Below are positions 33,193 through 44,281 of a DNA stretch of 64,000 nt, piece by piece. The stretch comes from Brachypterus glaber (lineage: Eukaryota; Arthropoda; Insecta; Coleoptera; Kateretidae): positions 34,224,393 through 34,288,392 of the forward strand of contig OY294051.1 of the NCBI GenBank assembly GCA_958510825.1, read 5' to 3'. The translations under genes were made by a program, and so were the position numbers. How positions within the stretch are numbered: position 1 is the stretch's first letter; the number at the start of each line of letters is the position of its first letter. Below the pieces are notes generated by a model, which had not been told where the DNA came from, made no database searches, and saw only the letters and a list, made by a program, of their open reading frames with translations.

Positions 33193-33593
33193 TATGGTTT
33201 CATATTATGATCATTCCTTAAATCTCTCAACTGATGCATATTTTTTCCAGTAAAATTACTATCAGGTACTTTTTCCATGTATCAACTGAAATTTCCACCG
33301 AATTGTCGTGTAAAATTACCATTTAAATACCATGTCATACCTATTAAATGTCGTGTTAAAATAAAATCGTTGCAAAATATAGTTCATAGCAGGTTAACTA
33401 ACTGGTAGGTATGCAAATGTCGAATATACCTCAATATTGCTTTGTACAAGGGTTGTTTTTAGTGTATTACATGATAAATTTCGGGAAACGAGATCATTTT
33501 GTGGTATCTCTGTTTTGAGGTTAATGTAATTTGTTCACCATGATATAGGCCCAAATAAAAGCCAGATCAAGGCTAACAAACTTCTATTATACA

Positions 33594-33800
33594 GGGAATC
33601 CCAAAAGGCTGTGCCACTGACAATGGCGCGTTTTTTACAGTACATCTTATAAGATATAAGCTTAGATAGATAATAGTGTATTGAGATTTGCTAAAAATTA
33701 CCTAGATAAAACCTTATCAATGCTACGATATTTCTATTATAATACAGGGAATAAAAAAAAAAACTTCTTATCAGAAAATGGCTTCCATTTTACCATACGG
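33594..33800. mobile_element. TACAGGGAAT transposon-end fragments
   Basis: TACAGGGAATCCCAAAAG at 33592 and TACAGGGAATAAAAAAAA at 33744 look like two direct copies of one mariner-type end. No complete element was defined. Confidence 0.35.
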
Positions 33801-34031
33801 ATAATATCATAATATATAACTTGGAGAATACAATTTATATAAATGTAGTATGCTGTACTAATAAGTGAAAATATCTTACCCCTACGATGGTTTTTTTTAC
33901 CTCCAATCTAAAATTATGCTTATTGTTTGCTTTTTAATTTATAAAATATAATTTATTTGTGGATTAATACGTTATAATTTAGAGGTATGTGTGTTAAATA
34001 TAAATTATATTCTCTCCCTAAATATCAATTC

Positions 34032-34160
34032 GTGATACTAGGTTAGGTCCGGTGCTTTTTTTCAAATTTTGCTCACATCAATCCCAATTTTTGGAAAATT
34101 GTTGGAATTAATATTCGTAAAATTTATGTAAAAAATCACCGATACTTAACCTAGTATCAC
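34032..34160. mobile_element. 129-bp MITE with GTGATACTAGGTTA ends
   Basis: GTGATACTAGGTTAGGTCCG and its inverse, CGATACTTAACCTAGTATCA, bound a short AT-rich core. Confidence 0.75.
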
Positions 34161-34659
34161 TTATGATATTACCCCTGATAATAATATGACACTAGAAAAT
34201 TAAAGTACATTGAAATTACAAAGATCACAATATTCAATTTCTAAAAATGCACCCAGAATTAAACGATCAAATAAGAGTACAAAACTGAAAATGTATATTT
34301 ACGGGCTATAAACACCCTGTATATTTTCTTGGAAATATAATTTGTTCGCGAGTTATGTTTTGTTGTGTTTTATCAACTGAGTAATCAGGTTAGTGATTTT
34401 TTCCCAAGGGGAAGTCTAACAGAATCTAAAAGGCTTATTTTTTGTCATGTTGACATTATGTCGAATTCTTCTTTTTTTTTCTTCTTTGCGCCATATTAGA
34501 TTATTTAGTAAATTACTATCAGAAAAATAAAATAGTAGCTTTTTTTAGTAGGGCTAGTAGAAAAAACATCAAAACCTCATTAAATTTTAATAAATAGGTA
34601 CTTTATAAATTTAAAAAGTCTAAAATCGCATAAATTAAATAGCGTGTAGTGTGTAAAAA

Positions 34660-35095
34660 ATTTGCTACGCATTCCATTACATACTATTTACAGTAAATGG
34701 TATATTGCATTTTCCCAAATACCTAAAAAAATATTTTCAAAAAAAAAAAATAAATAAAAAAAAATGTTTAAAAGATCTTTTTTTAACTTAAAAAGTTTAA
34801 CCCCCATAACTTTTTTTGTTTTTGGGGGATTAATTTAAAAAACAATAGGGATCTTCCCCTAATAGAACTTAACTTTTCCTGAAATTTTCGAGTCGATCGG
34901 ATTATTCGTTAACGTTACCGTGTCCACAAAAAACGTGACATCAGACGGAAGGACAGACGGACTGAGGGACATTTATAAAGTTGCTTATTTTTTCATGAAA
35001 TTGTTATCCAAGAATTTTTTTTCTCGGACGATTTTTGAAATTTTTTAAAAATTCGAAACTACCGTATAATATATAATACTATTCTAGCGCAGTGC
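34660..35095 (+). repeat. Uninterrupted copy of the repeat split by the LINE
   Basis: Holds in one piece the two halves found at 2391-2731 and 5178-5300. It begins GCTACGCATTCCATTAC and ends TTCTAGCGCAG, so weak inverted ends are possible. Confidence 0.7.
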
Positions 35096-35396
35096 AGTAA
35101 AGTAAAGGCACACCCAAAGGCTCGCATAAGAAGCATAATACATAACATACGATACTGTGATTGGCTTGATGTGCCGTCATGTATTTTGTGCGCAGGCTTA
35201 TAACCTTAGCATAAGAGCCTGTGGATGTGCTCTAAACCCGTTGGTTTGTGCCCACATGTATCTGTACACTTTTAAAATTCATCAAATAGGTAATATCGTT
35301 TTATAATACTTAATGTTATGGCATAATTGCATAACAGTTATGCAATTATTATTTAACTCGTTTTAGAGTAACTAATAACGAAAATAATGTATTACC

Positions 35397-35646
35397 TAAC
35401 GAACTAATAACTCTTCTTTCTAGAATACGCATACCGTTAAAATAAAATATCGCCAACATCCCGGTTTGTAAACAAATAGTATGTATATTCAGGCCTGAAC
35501 AATAACAATTACCAGTAACTGGTATTGTTGTCTCTGTTAGAACAAAGATGTGCGAGTAAGACAGACGAATGTTTATGTTGCCGACGTTTTTGTCAGTTTT
35601 AACGAATTAAATGCCTATTCTAGAGAAAAGAGTTATTAGTTCGTTG
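35397..35646. mobile_element. hAT-like MITE, copy in minus order, 250 bp
   Basis: Ends TAACGAACTAATAACTCTTC and GAGTTATTAGTTCGTTG are inverted repeats. The flanking 8-mers GTATTACC and GAATTACT are similar, consistent with a decayed 8-bp duplication. Internally it holds CCAGTAACTGGTATTGTTG and the sequence of 44020-44273 in reverse. Confidence 0.8.
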
Positions 35647-35654
35647 GAATTACT

Positions 35655-36126
35655 CCTATGACAGAGTTTATTTGCCTAAAACAAACTCTGGTTTATGACG
35701 ATTACAATGCTCGAACAGTTTTAAACTAGAAACATCAACAATTCAATAAACTATTAAACTTATTCACTTCATCCGGCTTCGACAGAAGTAAATTTAAGTT
35801 TGTTTGACATGAAGTACATTATTTCCTCAAAACAAAGTCGTTTTAATTGTATATTCTACAAGCGTTTTAGCTATTGCCCGGAAGCATACCATAATCTATT
35901 ATAAATCAAACGGTTCAAACTCCTGACATTCTTCAGTTAAACACTATAGGGCTTCCCCGCAGGGACGCCCCTCTTACACGTCAAGGGGTTAGGAACAGTT
36001 ATTCTCTAAACCAGGACGCCACTCATCTTTCATTAGTATCGACATACTGTGTGAACATACGATAAATAGACTGAGTCGGTGTTGAGAACACTAAAGACAG
36101 TTCGCATAGGTGGTGCATATATTATT
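35655..36126. other. No gene seen
   Basis: Unique-looking DNA; 35950-36000 is GC-richer without a recognised feature. Confidence 0.45.
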
Positions 36127-36967
36127 TTTTTCACTTCCAGCCTAAAAGCACATCTTTATTACTGTTCTTTTCATTGGTAGAAATATTATTTCTCTACCTA
36201 TGACGTCAGAGGTTCTAAAAATAATAAAATTGCACCATGGTTAATAATGAATTTTTATTCAGCTGTTTTGGCATCTGACGTTTCACTTAATTATTAAATC
36301 ACATTGCTATTTACAAGTGTCTTTAGGCACCAAATTTATTTATTGCATGATAAGTTAAAAAATATTAACTAAATTAGTACCTATAAAACATGTTTTACAA
36401 AAAACACTTCGAAAAGTGAAAATCATTGGCCCATCATATTCAACCATAGATTTATACAACCCATATATTATCGTAAGGATCATAGATTACTAGAGGTTTG
36501 ATTGATTATATTGATTATATATTGATTTTTGAGACAATAGATTCTCCCTCACAGTTTTCGCCTGTCCCCTTATTTCTGGGGGAGTACCAGAATCATCACT
36601 TTGAATTTCACTTTCCATTTTTATGTATTTTATTACACTTAACACGGAAACACTTTCTAACTTAATAATTTTAGCAGATCACCAGAAAATTTCTGCCAGA
36701 AATGTCAAGTTATTCATTTGTTTTTTAATGGCCGCGAACGGCCAGCGTGATATTTTAAATTTATAAGCTTTTTCATTAAATTTTAGTAAAAAAATAAATA
36801 AATAGCTAATTAATTGTACTGGTAGTGAAAAAAATACTATATTTTCCACGTGAGTGAAGATTTAACATTTTAGACCGCGTCTTGCGGGCTTCGCGCTAGC
36901 GCGCTCATCCCGCAATTTGACGCAGGTCAAAAATGTTAAACTTCTCTCACTTGGTAAATAATATACT
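36127..36967 (+). repeat. Family B repeat, copy 2
   Basis: Near-identical to 15050-15858. Its terminal hairpin is more complete, with a GC-rich tip (CTTCGCGCTAGCGCGCTC) absent from copy 1. Confidence 0.9.
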
Positions 36968-37060
36968 ATTTTTACTACCTAAAGCTAGTAACTACAAATG
37001 TCAAATATCAAATATAGTTTAAAAATTATTTTGACAGCTGTCAATTTAAATATTAATATG

Positions 37061-37585
37061 ATAGTATATTAAAGTACTAGTTTAATAACATACGTTTTTA
37101 GAGCACTAGTACAAGTTTAGGAAACGAGCCGCTTGCGGTGAGTTTTCTAAAGTACTAGTGGGCCCTTAAACGTGTTATAAAACGAGTGCTTTATACAATT
37201 TTTTTTATTTTGCTCTAAAATTAAAAAAAAAACTATATTTAAATTAATGACTGATTTAGGGATTTTTGTTTCGGGTAGGCATTACAGTTATTGCTATGTT
37301 TAAAATTCTAAGAACAAATGATGATATATTTTATAGTCATGTTTTCTTTTTTTCTCTGCAAGTAACCAAGCCACAATTTTAACACGATAAAAAATAACCT
37401 AAACACAAAATTTTGTACAAAATTAAACTTTAAAGCGTCGTTGATATTTGACGGAAAACGTCAAGCGATAGGCTTTTGTCTGTTGCCAATCCAAAAGAAG
37501 AAAAAGTACAGACCTCTTATGTGCTTATAAGAACACGTAAGATGCGTGTGATTATGAGCTTATAAGAGTCGAAAAATAGAAAAAA
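37061..37585 (+). repeat. Family A repeat, copy 2
   Basis: Starts ATAGTATATTAAAGTACTAG, then a long hairpin tipped by GAAACGAGCCGCTTGCGG, and ends GAAAAATAGAAAAA. Confidence 0.9.
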
Positions 37586-37729
37586 ATTAATTATTTATTA
37601 AAAAGATAGTTTATATTATGCAATATACCTATAAAATAGAATAGATTCCATAATTCAAAATGTTACGATAAGGCACTGTACCATTTAAAAAGAATAACAC
37701 TGTATAAGAATTATAATCTAATATATAAA

Positions 37730-38457
37730 ATATATTTTTCCTACGACTGCTTTAGAATGTAAGCAAATACACACACTTTTCAAACACAGAATGAATCCAT
37801 TCTAGCTCTAGATACGGTATGAATATTCCGTATCAAGTGTTAGAATGAGCACATGTAGTGCCATCTCATACTTATAAAAGTAAAGAAAACTGTAGCAAAA
37901 TTAGCAAAAAAATATATATTTTACCATGAAATATTGAATAATTTAATGCAATTTAAAGTTTGCTTTAAAATTACATAAAGTTTATTAGTTTTCTTAATAT
38001 TTGACCAGTTTTTTATCAATTTAGTTCAAAAAATTAAAAGTGCTCCATCTATTGTTAAATATTTAAACCTGATGTATGTGACAATAATCTGACATAACCT
38101 TCAATTTTTGCATTATAATTTGTAAATATGTGCTAAAATTAAATAAAAATCTTTTTAAGTACTGATTTGATAAAATTATTAAATAACATTAATTGCTTTA
38201 TTTAAAAATTAGGGGTTTTGTTACATTTACAATGTCGAGTCACAAAAAACATTGTTTTTAACCCTGTTTAAAGCCATACAGTGTTTCATATTTGCAGCCG
38301 AAGAAAAATTATAGTATACAACACGTGTGGAAAAGTCATTGCGTTCTCGCGAGACCGTCATACTCGCCTGCCGGCTTGTATGACAAACTTTCTGCTCTCG
38401 CGGAATATTGTCTATTTCATACTAGTTATAGAATATACTATATTATTATATAATTCT
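37730..38457 (+). repeat. Family C repeat, copy 2
   Basis: Starts CTACGACTGCTTTAGAATG and ends with a GC-tipped hairpin (TACTCGCCTGCCGGC) and TATAGAATATACTAT. The 80-codon frame at 38281-38523 lies across the hairpin and is not a gene. Confidence 0.9.
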
Positions 38458-39340
38458 GTAGCAAAGCAAATATCTGAAGAGTTCCAATGGTATATAAATA
38501 TTTTCATTAATATTTGTATTTAAAATTAATAAAATTAACTATAGGTAGGTAGATTATTTTAAACTAAATGAAAACTTGAAACAGTTAAATAGAGTGTTGC
38601 TCTAAGTTCAAAAGCGTCGAGACGCGTTGTGGCGTCGAATTTCATGGTACTTAAACGTCCTTACGTTACGTGGGGTCTAAGGGCGTCTTTAATTAAGAAT
38701 TGTTTATGCAAACGACCTTAACTTCTTAGGTGGTCCAATCCTCTTTGTAAAGTAATAAATAAAGATGATTTTCTTGATCATTTCAATAAAATAGGGTGGC
38801 CGAAAATACAATGCTTTTTACTAAAATAAATTACCATAGATCAAAAATCGTTAAACCAACAGAAATATTTTTTTATTGAATTCTGCACAATTTTAATTTT
38901 TGTCCATCCGACCGGAATTTTCCGAGGAATTTTCAATAGAATGCATTTAACTTTTAGGAAAAATCAAATTCTGTGATTAGAAAAGTTCTATTGTTAAAAA
39001 AAATCCCTTAACAAATAAAAACTTTTAGAAAATAGAAGGAACATATCGATAAACTCCAACCAACTCCAAGTCCAAACCAAGTCCAAACCAATCAATAAAT
39101 ATTATTAATTTTGACAAAAATCAGTCTATAAACAAAAATATTTTTTTTTCAAAAAGAAAATTATATATAAAAAAATAAGAGTCTAGTAAGTTCTAAATTT
39201 TCAGAAAACATTAAAATTTTGATTAATATAAATATACATAAGAATTTTTAAACCATCCGTTTATAAACAAAAAGGGTTGGTATATTCCCTATAGGGTATA
39301 AAAAAATAGAATTGTGAAACTACGAGCTCAAAGAAATTAT
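38458..39340. other. No gene seen
   Basis: AT-rich DNA with a small GC-richer patch at 38610-38690 (GTCGAGACGCGTTGTGGCGT). Confidence 0.45.
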
Positions 39341-39345
39341 ATTTT

Positions 39346-39828
39346 TGGCAGACTAACATCTCTACTCTATAACATCCCTACTCTATAACAATCCTACTCT
39401 ATAACATCTCTACTCCATAATATATCTACTCCTCAAGAACTCTACTCAACACTATATGCACTTTATTAGTCACTTAATAATAAATGAGCGGTTCACAGAA
39501 CAAAGAAGCTTCTTCTAAATTATTTTATTTTTTCCTAGAAAACTTTCATCTTTAAATTCGAATCTAGAACAATCACAAATGAATTATTCTAAAAGTCATA
39601 TTGTCAGCGTACTCTTAACATGCACCAATAAGTAAGTAATTAATAAACTAAATACATATTTGACAGTGACAAATATTTTTTTGAGTTAAGACAAGTGGCT
39701 AATCGAGTGCGGAGTATAGTTGTTACGGAGTAGAGATGTTATGGAGTAGAGATGTTACGGAGTAGAGTTGTTGTGGAGTAGGGATGTTAGGGAATAGAGA
39801 AATTTAGAGTAGATATGTTAGTCTGCCA
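39346..39828. mobile_element. Foldback element with 16-bp tandem repeats in its arms
   Basis: The left arm (39346-39432) is GGCAGACTAACATC and then repeats of TCTACTCTATAACATC. The right arm (39712-39828) is the inverse, repeats of GGAGTAGAGATGTTAC ending GTTAGTCTGCC. Tandem repeats inside inverted arms are the hallmark of foldback-type elements. Confidence 0.75.
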
Positions 39829-40312
39829 TATTTTCGGCTTGTCAAATAATTTAAATAAAAAATCTTTTGCAATTTTGGCGAAGGCTATATTATTGGCAAT
39901 AATTTCTTGAAGTTTTGATTTGAGAAGTTGTCAATGACAACAGTTGATATAATATTATGTATATAGCATAAAATAATATAGATTATTATGCTATGTTTTC
40001 ACTGTCAAACCAAACGATCATTCAAATGATTTCTTTGAAAAATGCCTCTAAACAAATATATTTTTCTTCAAGCGTACTAAAATGTTCATATTTTATAACT
40101 GAACACACTAGTTAGAAGTGATCTATTCTTTTACAGTAAAAAAATGAGTTCATTATTGTACGCCATAAAAAAAAGTTAGTTAGCAAATCCTCCACTGGCG
40201 GCAGCACTCTTTGACTTTGATGACACCCACACTTCAAACTTGCTTGTTTATTATGTAAACAGGTAGTTGACTCGTGATTCTGTGCAAAAACCTTGTGTGA
40301 AATTGATTAACA

Positions 40313-40492
40313 ATGATTGAAGAAGAATATATGGTTTATACATCTACAAATCACTCCTAAATTGCAAATGCTACATTAGACAAGTTAGCATCGAAATCGC
40401 CAAAAGTGTACGATTTAGCCTACGAACAAAATTTAAAATGAGCTAAGGAAGCTTTAAGTTTATTTCGAAAGGGTATTATTGGCCTATTTTAA
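40313..40492 (+). pseudogene. Short broken frame, possible tyrosine-recombinase relic
   Basis: ATG at 40313 opens a 59-codon frame with two in-frame stops (TAA at 40358, TGA at 40439): MIEEEYMVYTSTNHS, then IANATLDKLASKSPKVYDLA, then AKEALSLFRKGIIGLF. The segment LDKLxxKSxxxYDxAYE resembles the start of the core-binding domain in Crypton-like tyrosine recombinases of insects. This is a weak, memory-based resemblance. A host or transposon exon of another type is equally possible, but the stops show that it is no longer functional. Confidence 0.3.
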
Positions 40493-40962
40493 TAAAAAAA
40501 CATACTTTATTACTGAATAAATTAAATTCAAAAATTAATATTTAAAAAAATATATATAGGATGCTTGAAGAAAAAATTGTATGTTTCACTCAGAGGAAAA
40601 GTGCTTTTTTTACTCGTCTGTAGTAAAACAATATACTATTTTTTCTCTTTAAAGTAGTATTTATGTAGTAGATATTTTATTTCTTTACTCTTTATATGAA
40701 TAGGTTTTTGCTAAAAGGGCTTAAGTCATTAAAGTAAAACTTTTGGGAAATTAAAAAAAAAAACGTCCTATTTTTTCTGTTATTTAAAAAAAATATCCAA
40801 AACCACTTTTTGTTGAAAGTAAACCTGGTGTGTAATATATAGTAAAAATTTCACATAAGTTGGAAGAGCCGTTTTTATGTAACTAAATCCCTAAATTTGT
40901 AAAAAAACGCCCTTTTAACAAAAATCGAAGGAAATGAGAACATTATAAAACGTCAACAACAG

Positions 40963-41055
40963 CTAATTTTCTTCGCCGTCGGACTCAGGTTTAAGGTCAC
41001 TGTCAGGATATTTAGCATCTGTTATAGGCCAGTTTGTTATGACTTCAAAGTACTC
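40963..41055 (-). pseudogene. Possible C-terminal coding remnant with acidic tail
   Basis: A short minus frame reads EYFEVITNWPITDAKYPD and then SDLKPESDGEEN before TAG at 40963. The acidic end and mixed composition look coded rather than random, but the frame is preceded by a stop at 41056, and no acceptor or family is recognised. Confidence 0.2.
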
Positions 41056-41594
41056 TTAGTACTGACCAGGAAAAAAAAAAAGAAAAAAAAAGTCCTGTGT
41101 CTATCCTCTACCATAATAAAACTGTATTTAACTCAATTAAAAAAAATTGACTAAGGCCGGTTAACAAACCGATTCATATAAGTTCTTTGTAAAAGAAAGT
41201 GTGATACTGTACCAAGAAATAATGCCTGTCTGTAGAAGACATCTACAATCACCTAACTACCAATAAAACTTTAGCGAGCTTCTGCAGACATTAAAATGAT
41301 CCTTATTCACTCCCTCCGCTGTAATCTCTGATAATCTCGGCTATCCCTTCTGCAGGATTCAACTGCAGGGAGCATAATTATTGCACTTGCATCCTGACTT
41401 AATGACAAAGAAGGCTGTGACGTTTTCTTACACCCCCAAAGACTAACCGACTAGAAAACTCTAGACTAAGATCATTATCCTGAACACTTTTATGTTTAAT
41501 ATTGATTGTGTTGCAATTTATGGTGTTTTTTGGGTAACGAACCATAAACATCTAGTTATACTAGTGGTTTAAGGAACTATAAACAATATACATA
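41056..41594. other. No gene seen
   Basis: Unique-looking DNA with A-rich runs at 41069-41090. Confidence 0.4.
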
Positions 41595-41985
41595 CATTGT
41601 TACGAAAATTTCCCAACTTATGGTTGAGAAATTTCCCACCTCAAAAAATGTTTTATCCTCCCAAAAAATTTTGACTAAAAAAAAAGAAGAAAAAAAAAGG
41701 ACTTTGCCGAAAAAAAATTCCAACTCACAAACATTGTGATCAGTAAAAAGTCCTCACCTCTGAAAACATTCCCAACTCCTCTGACTTCCAAAGTCTAAAA
41801 TTCCCAACTTCTCTAAAATCTGAAAAAATACCCAACTTATTTCCTCCGATTTCGCAAATCCAATCCCCAAAATTTCCAACTTTTTTAAAATCTGAAAAAA
41901 TACCCAACTTATACTCCAATTTTCCCAATTTCCCACCAATTTACCGAAATTTACTAAATTTCCTCATTTTCCCAACCAGACAGTG
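41595..41985. repeat. Degenerate tandem repeat rich in CCCAACTT
   Basis: Units with TTCCCAACTTCTCTAAAATC and TGAAAAAATACCCAACTT recur, including two copies about 73 bp apart (41802 and 41876). The two minus frames (41740-41928, 41754-41939) only read through the repeat. Confidence 0.65.
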
Positions 41986-42009
41986 GATTTTTACAACTCT
42001 GTATTCTAA

Positions 42010-42166
42010 CCTAGGTATATTACTTTTGTATATATTATGCAAATTATTGTTGATAACTTTTATTTTATATTTATGATACTTTGACTTGTATATCCATCCC
42101 AGGATGGCACAAATACTAAATATACTATTCTATTCTATTCTATTCTATTCTATTCTATTCTATTGG
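42010..42166 (+). mobile_element. LINE 3' UTR with (TATTC)n tail
   Basis: GACTTGTATATCCATCCCAG, then GATGGCACAAATACTAAATA leads into nine TATTC units (42122-42165). A 3' UTR ending in a simple-repeat tail is typical of a truncated non-LTR element; no coding part remains. Confidence 0.55.
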
Positions 42167-42532
42167 AGGGTGACGTCACCCTGCCCCCACCCCCCACGGG
42201 AGCACCCCTGTATTCTAGTAGAATTAAATAAAAATGTTAAAAACTTTTTTTAACGATATTATTTAGAATTATAACTTAAAATGTTTATTTAATTTTCTAT
42301 TTCCTCCAACAGGAAATACTTGGAAATACTCAATTTCCACATAATCTGTTTTAAAATTACATTTTCCACCAAATCTAGATATGTTTCGCTCCCCAAATAT
42401 TATTAATTATTTCCGGTTTGAAAATTTTAATCAATATATTGAACAAAAGTTTGTTAATTTGGGTCAGACTTTACTTAATGGGGACCTGAAGTAAATTTCG
42501 TGAGGCTCATAGTGATACGGTTACGAAAAATT

Positions 42533-43027
42533 TATTTTTCTATTTTGCGACTCTTATCATAATCACAGGCATTTTGCGTGTTCTTATAGGCCCATAAGAG
42601 GTTAGAACTTTTGTTTCTTTCGGGTTGGTAACAGGACAAAAGACTATCGCTTCATGTTTTACCTGCAAATGTCAAGGTCGCCTTAAAGTTTAATTTTCTA
42701 CAAAATTTTATGTTTAGGTTATTTTTTACAGTGTTAAAATTGTGGCATGGTTACTCAGTGAAAAAAAAAAGAGAAGAGATTACTATAAAATATATCAAAA
42801 TATCATTTGTTCTTAAAATTTTAAACTGTAATGCCAACTCAAAACAAAAACTCTTAAATCAGTAATCAATTTAAATGTAAGTTTTTTTTTTTTAATTTTA
42901 AACCAAAATTGTATAAAGCACTCGTTTCATAGCACGTTTTTAGGGCACTAGTACTTTTTCGCCGCTAGCGGGCTCGTTTTCTAAACTTGTACTCGTGTGT
43001 TATGCAACTAGTACTTTAATATACTAT
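42533..43027 (-). repeat. Family A repeat, copy 3
   Basis: Reverse complement of family A, from TTTTTCTATTTTGCGACTCT to TACTTTAATATACTATTTT, with a shortened hairpin tip (CGCTAGCGGGCTCG). Confidence 0.85.
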
Positions 43028-43420
43028 TTTAAATGGTGTTTCACAGTTTAAATTTGATGCTCTTATGCTGAGACAATAACTCAAAAATACGTATAGAGTC
43101 ATCTAAATTAAAGTTGTACTTTTAACTTGGAAAGTTGATGATGTCACAGTTACTATTTAGGTGAATTTTTAAATTGAAATATATCGAGAACGAAAAAGCC
43201 GATTAAGATTGTATTTTATTAAGTTTATTTATTTACATTTACATATAATTTAAAAATATAAAAATGGAATGTTTCCATTAGAAAATAATTATTCTTTTTT
43301 ATTATGGTTTCTAAATAAGAAATGGAAGATTAAATTGGGTTCATACATTTTTTTATTGAGGTTTTAATAATCTGAAGTTTATTAAATATTAATCTCTATA
43401 AAGAGCTTGGATATTATACC
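43028..43420. other. No gene seen
   Basis: AT-rich DNA. Confidence 0.5.
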
Positions 43421-43482
43421 CTTCTTTCGAAAGAAGCAGTAATAAGCAAAAAAGAAAGGATCCTTTCTTTTTTGCTTATTAC
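43421..43482. repeat. Perfect 44-bp palindrome beside a 16-bp palindrome
   Basis: 43439-43482 is perfectly self-complementary with no loop (half-site GTAATAAGCAAAAAAGAAAG plus GA). 43421-43436, CTTCTTTCGAAAGAAG, is a second perfect palindrome. Confidence 0.95.
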
Positions 43483-43619
43483 GTATGTATAATTATAGAT
43501 GTCTTATTTTTTTGGAGGTCTTAAAAGCTTAATATATCCACTCCATGTTAGGTACAATTTTCGTTTGTTCGGAGTTAAGCTTTCAACTGGACAAGTATTA
43601 GATTAATATTTTAGATTAC

Positions 43620-43941
43620 CATCCGCTGAGCGACGGGGAGTGGGTTTCGTAAAAATTTGTATATGGGGGGTTTATGAAGTTTCTGAAAGTAAATCTGATA
43701 TAAAAAAATACTCCACCCCCTAACTCCTTGAAAATTGACATATTGTCGTTTTAGAGGTAGCTAAAACTAAATCTTAAAATAATATTTTTCTAAATGCACC
43801 TCCTGAGGGACGGGGGTAGTTTTCGTGAAAATTGGTATATTGGACTTTTTAAGGTTTCTGAAAGTGAATGTGATAATAAAAATCTATTTCAAGAGCGGAT
43901 GTGAAAAATGGGAAAGCTCTTTTACTGGGCAATGTATTTTT
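43620..43941 (+). mobile_element. Second minisatellite-bearing element
   Basis: About three diverged units of the 27540-28070 minisatellite (GTTTCTGAAAGTAAATCTGA, CCTCCTGAGGGACGGGGG, TTTTCGTGAAAATTGGTATA), then the same closing GAAAAATGGGAAAGCTCTTT and ACTGGGCAATGTATT. Confidence 0.7.
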
Positions 43942-44019
43942 TTTCGAAACTAGTGTAGGGGGTAGGGGTTTCAGCCAGTTCATTGTTTCAGTTTAAAATG
44001 TTATGTATTAATATTTATC

Positions 44020-44273
44020 CAACGAACTAATAACTCTTCTCTCTAGAATAGGCATTTCATTCGTTAAAACTGACAAAAACGTCGGCAACATAAACATTCG
44101 TCTGTCTTACTCGCACATCTTTGTTCAAACAGAGACAACAATACCAGTTACTGGTAACTGTTATTGTTCAAGCCTGAATATACTTACTATTTGTTTACAA
44201 ACAAACAGAGATGTTGGCGATACTTTATTTTAACGGTATGCGTATTCTAGAAAGAAGAGTTATTAGTTCGTTG
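44020..44273. mobile_element. hAT-like MITE, 254 bp, perfect 8-bp target repeat
   Basis: CAACGAACTAATAACTC and GAGTTATTAGTTCGTTG are perfect inverted ends, flanked on both sides by TATTTATC (44012-44019, 44274-44281). Non-coding. Confidence 0.9.
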
Positions 44274-44281
44274 TATTTATC

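Noticed and set aside
38281..38523. 80-codon plus frame
   Set aside because: It lies across the family C hairpin; the other copies do not keep it open.
41740..41939. Two minus frames with repeated SWVFFQIL-like segments
   Set aside because: A degenerate tandem repeat read in two frames; not a repeat protein.
41595..41985. CRISPR-like regular spacing
   Set aside because: Units are degenerate and adjacent, without uniform spacers, and the genome is eukaryotic.
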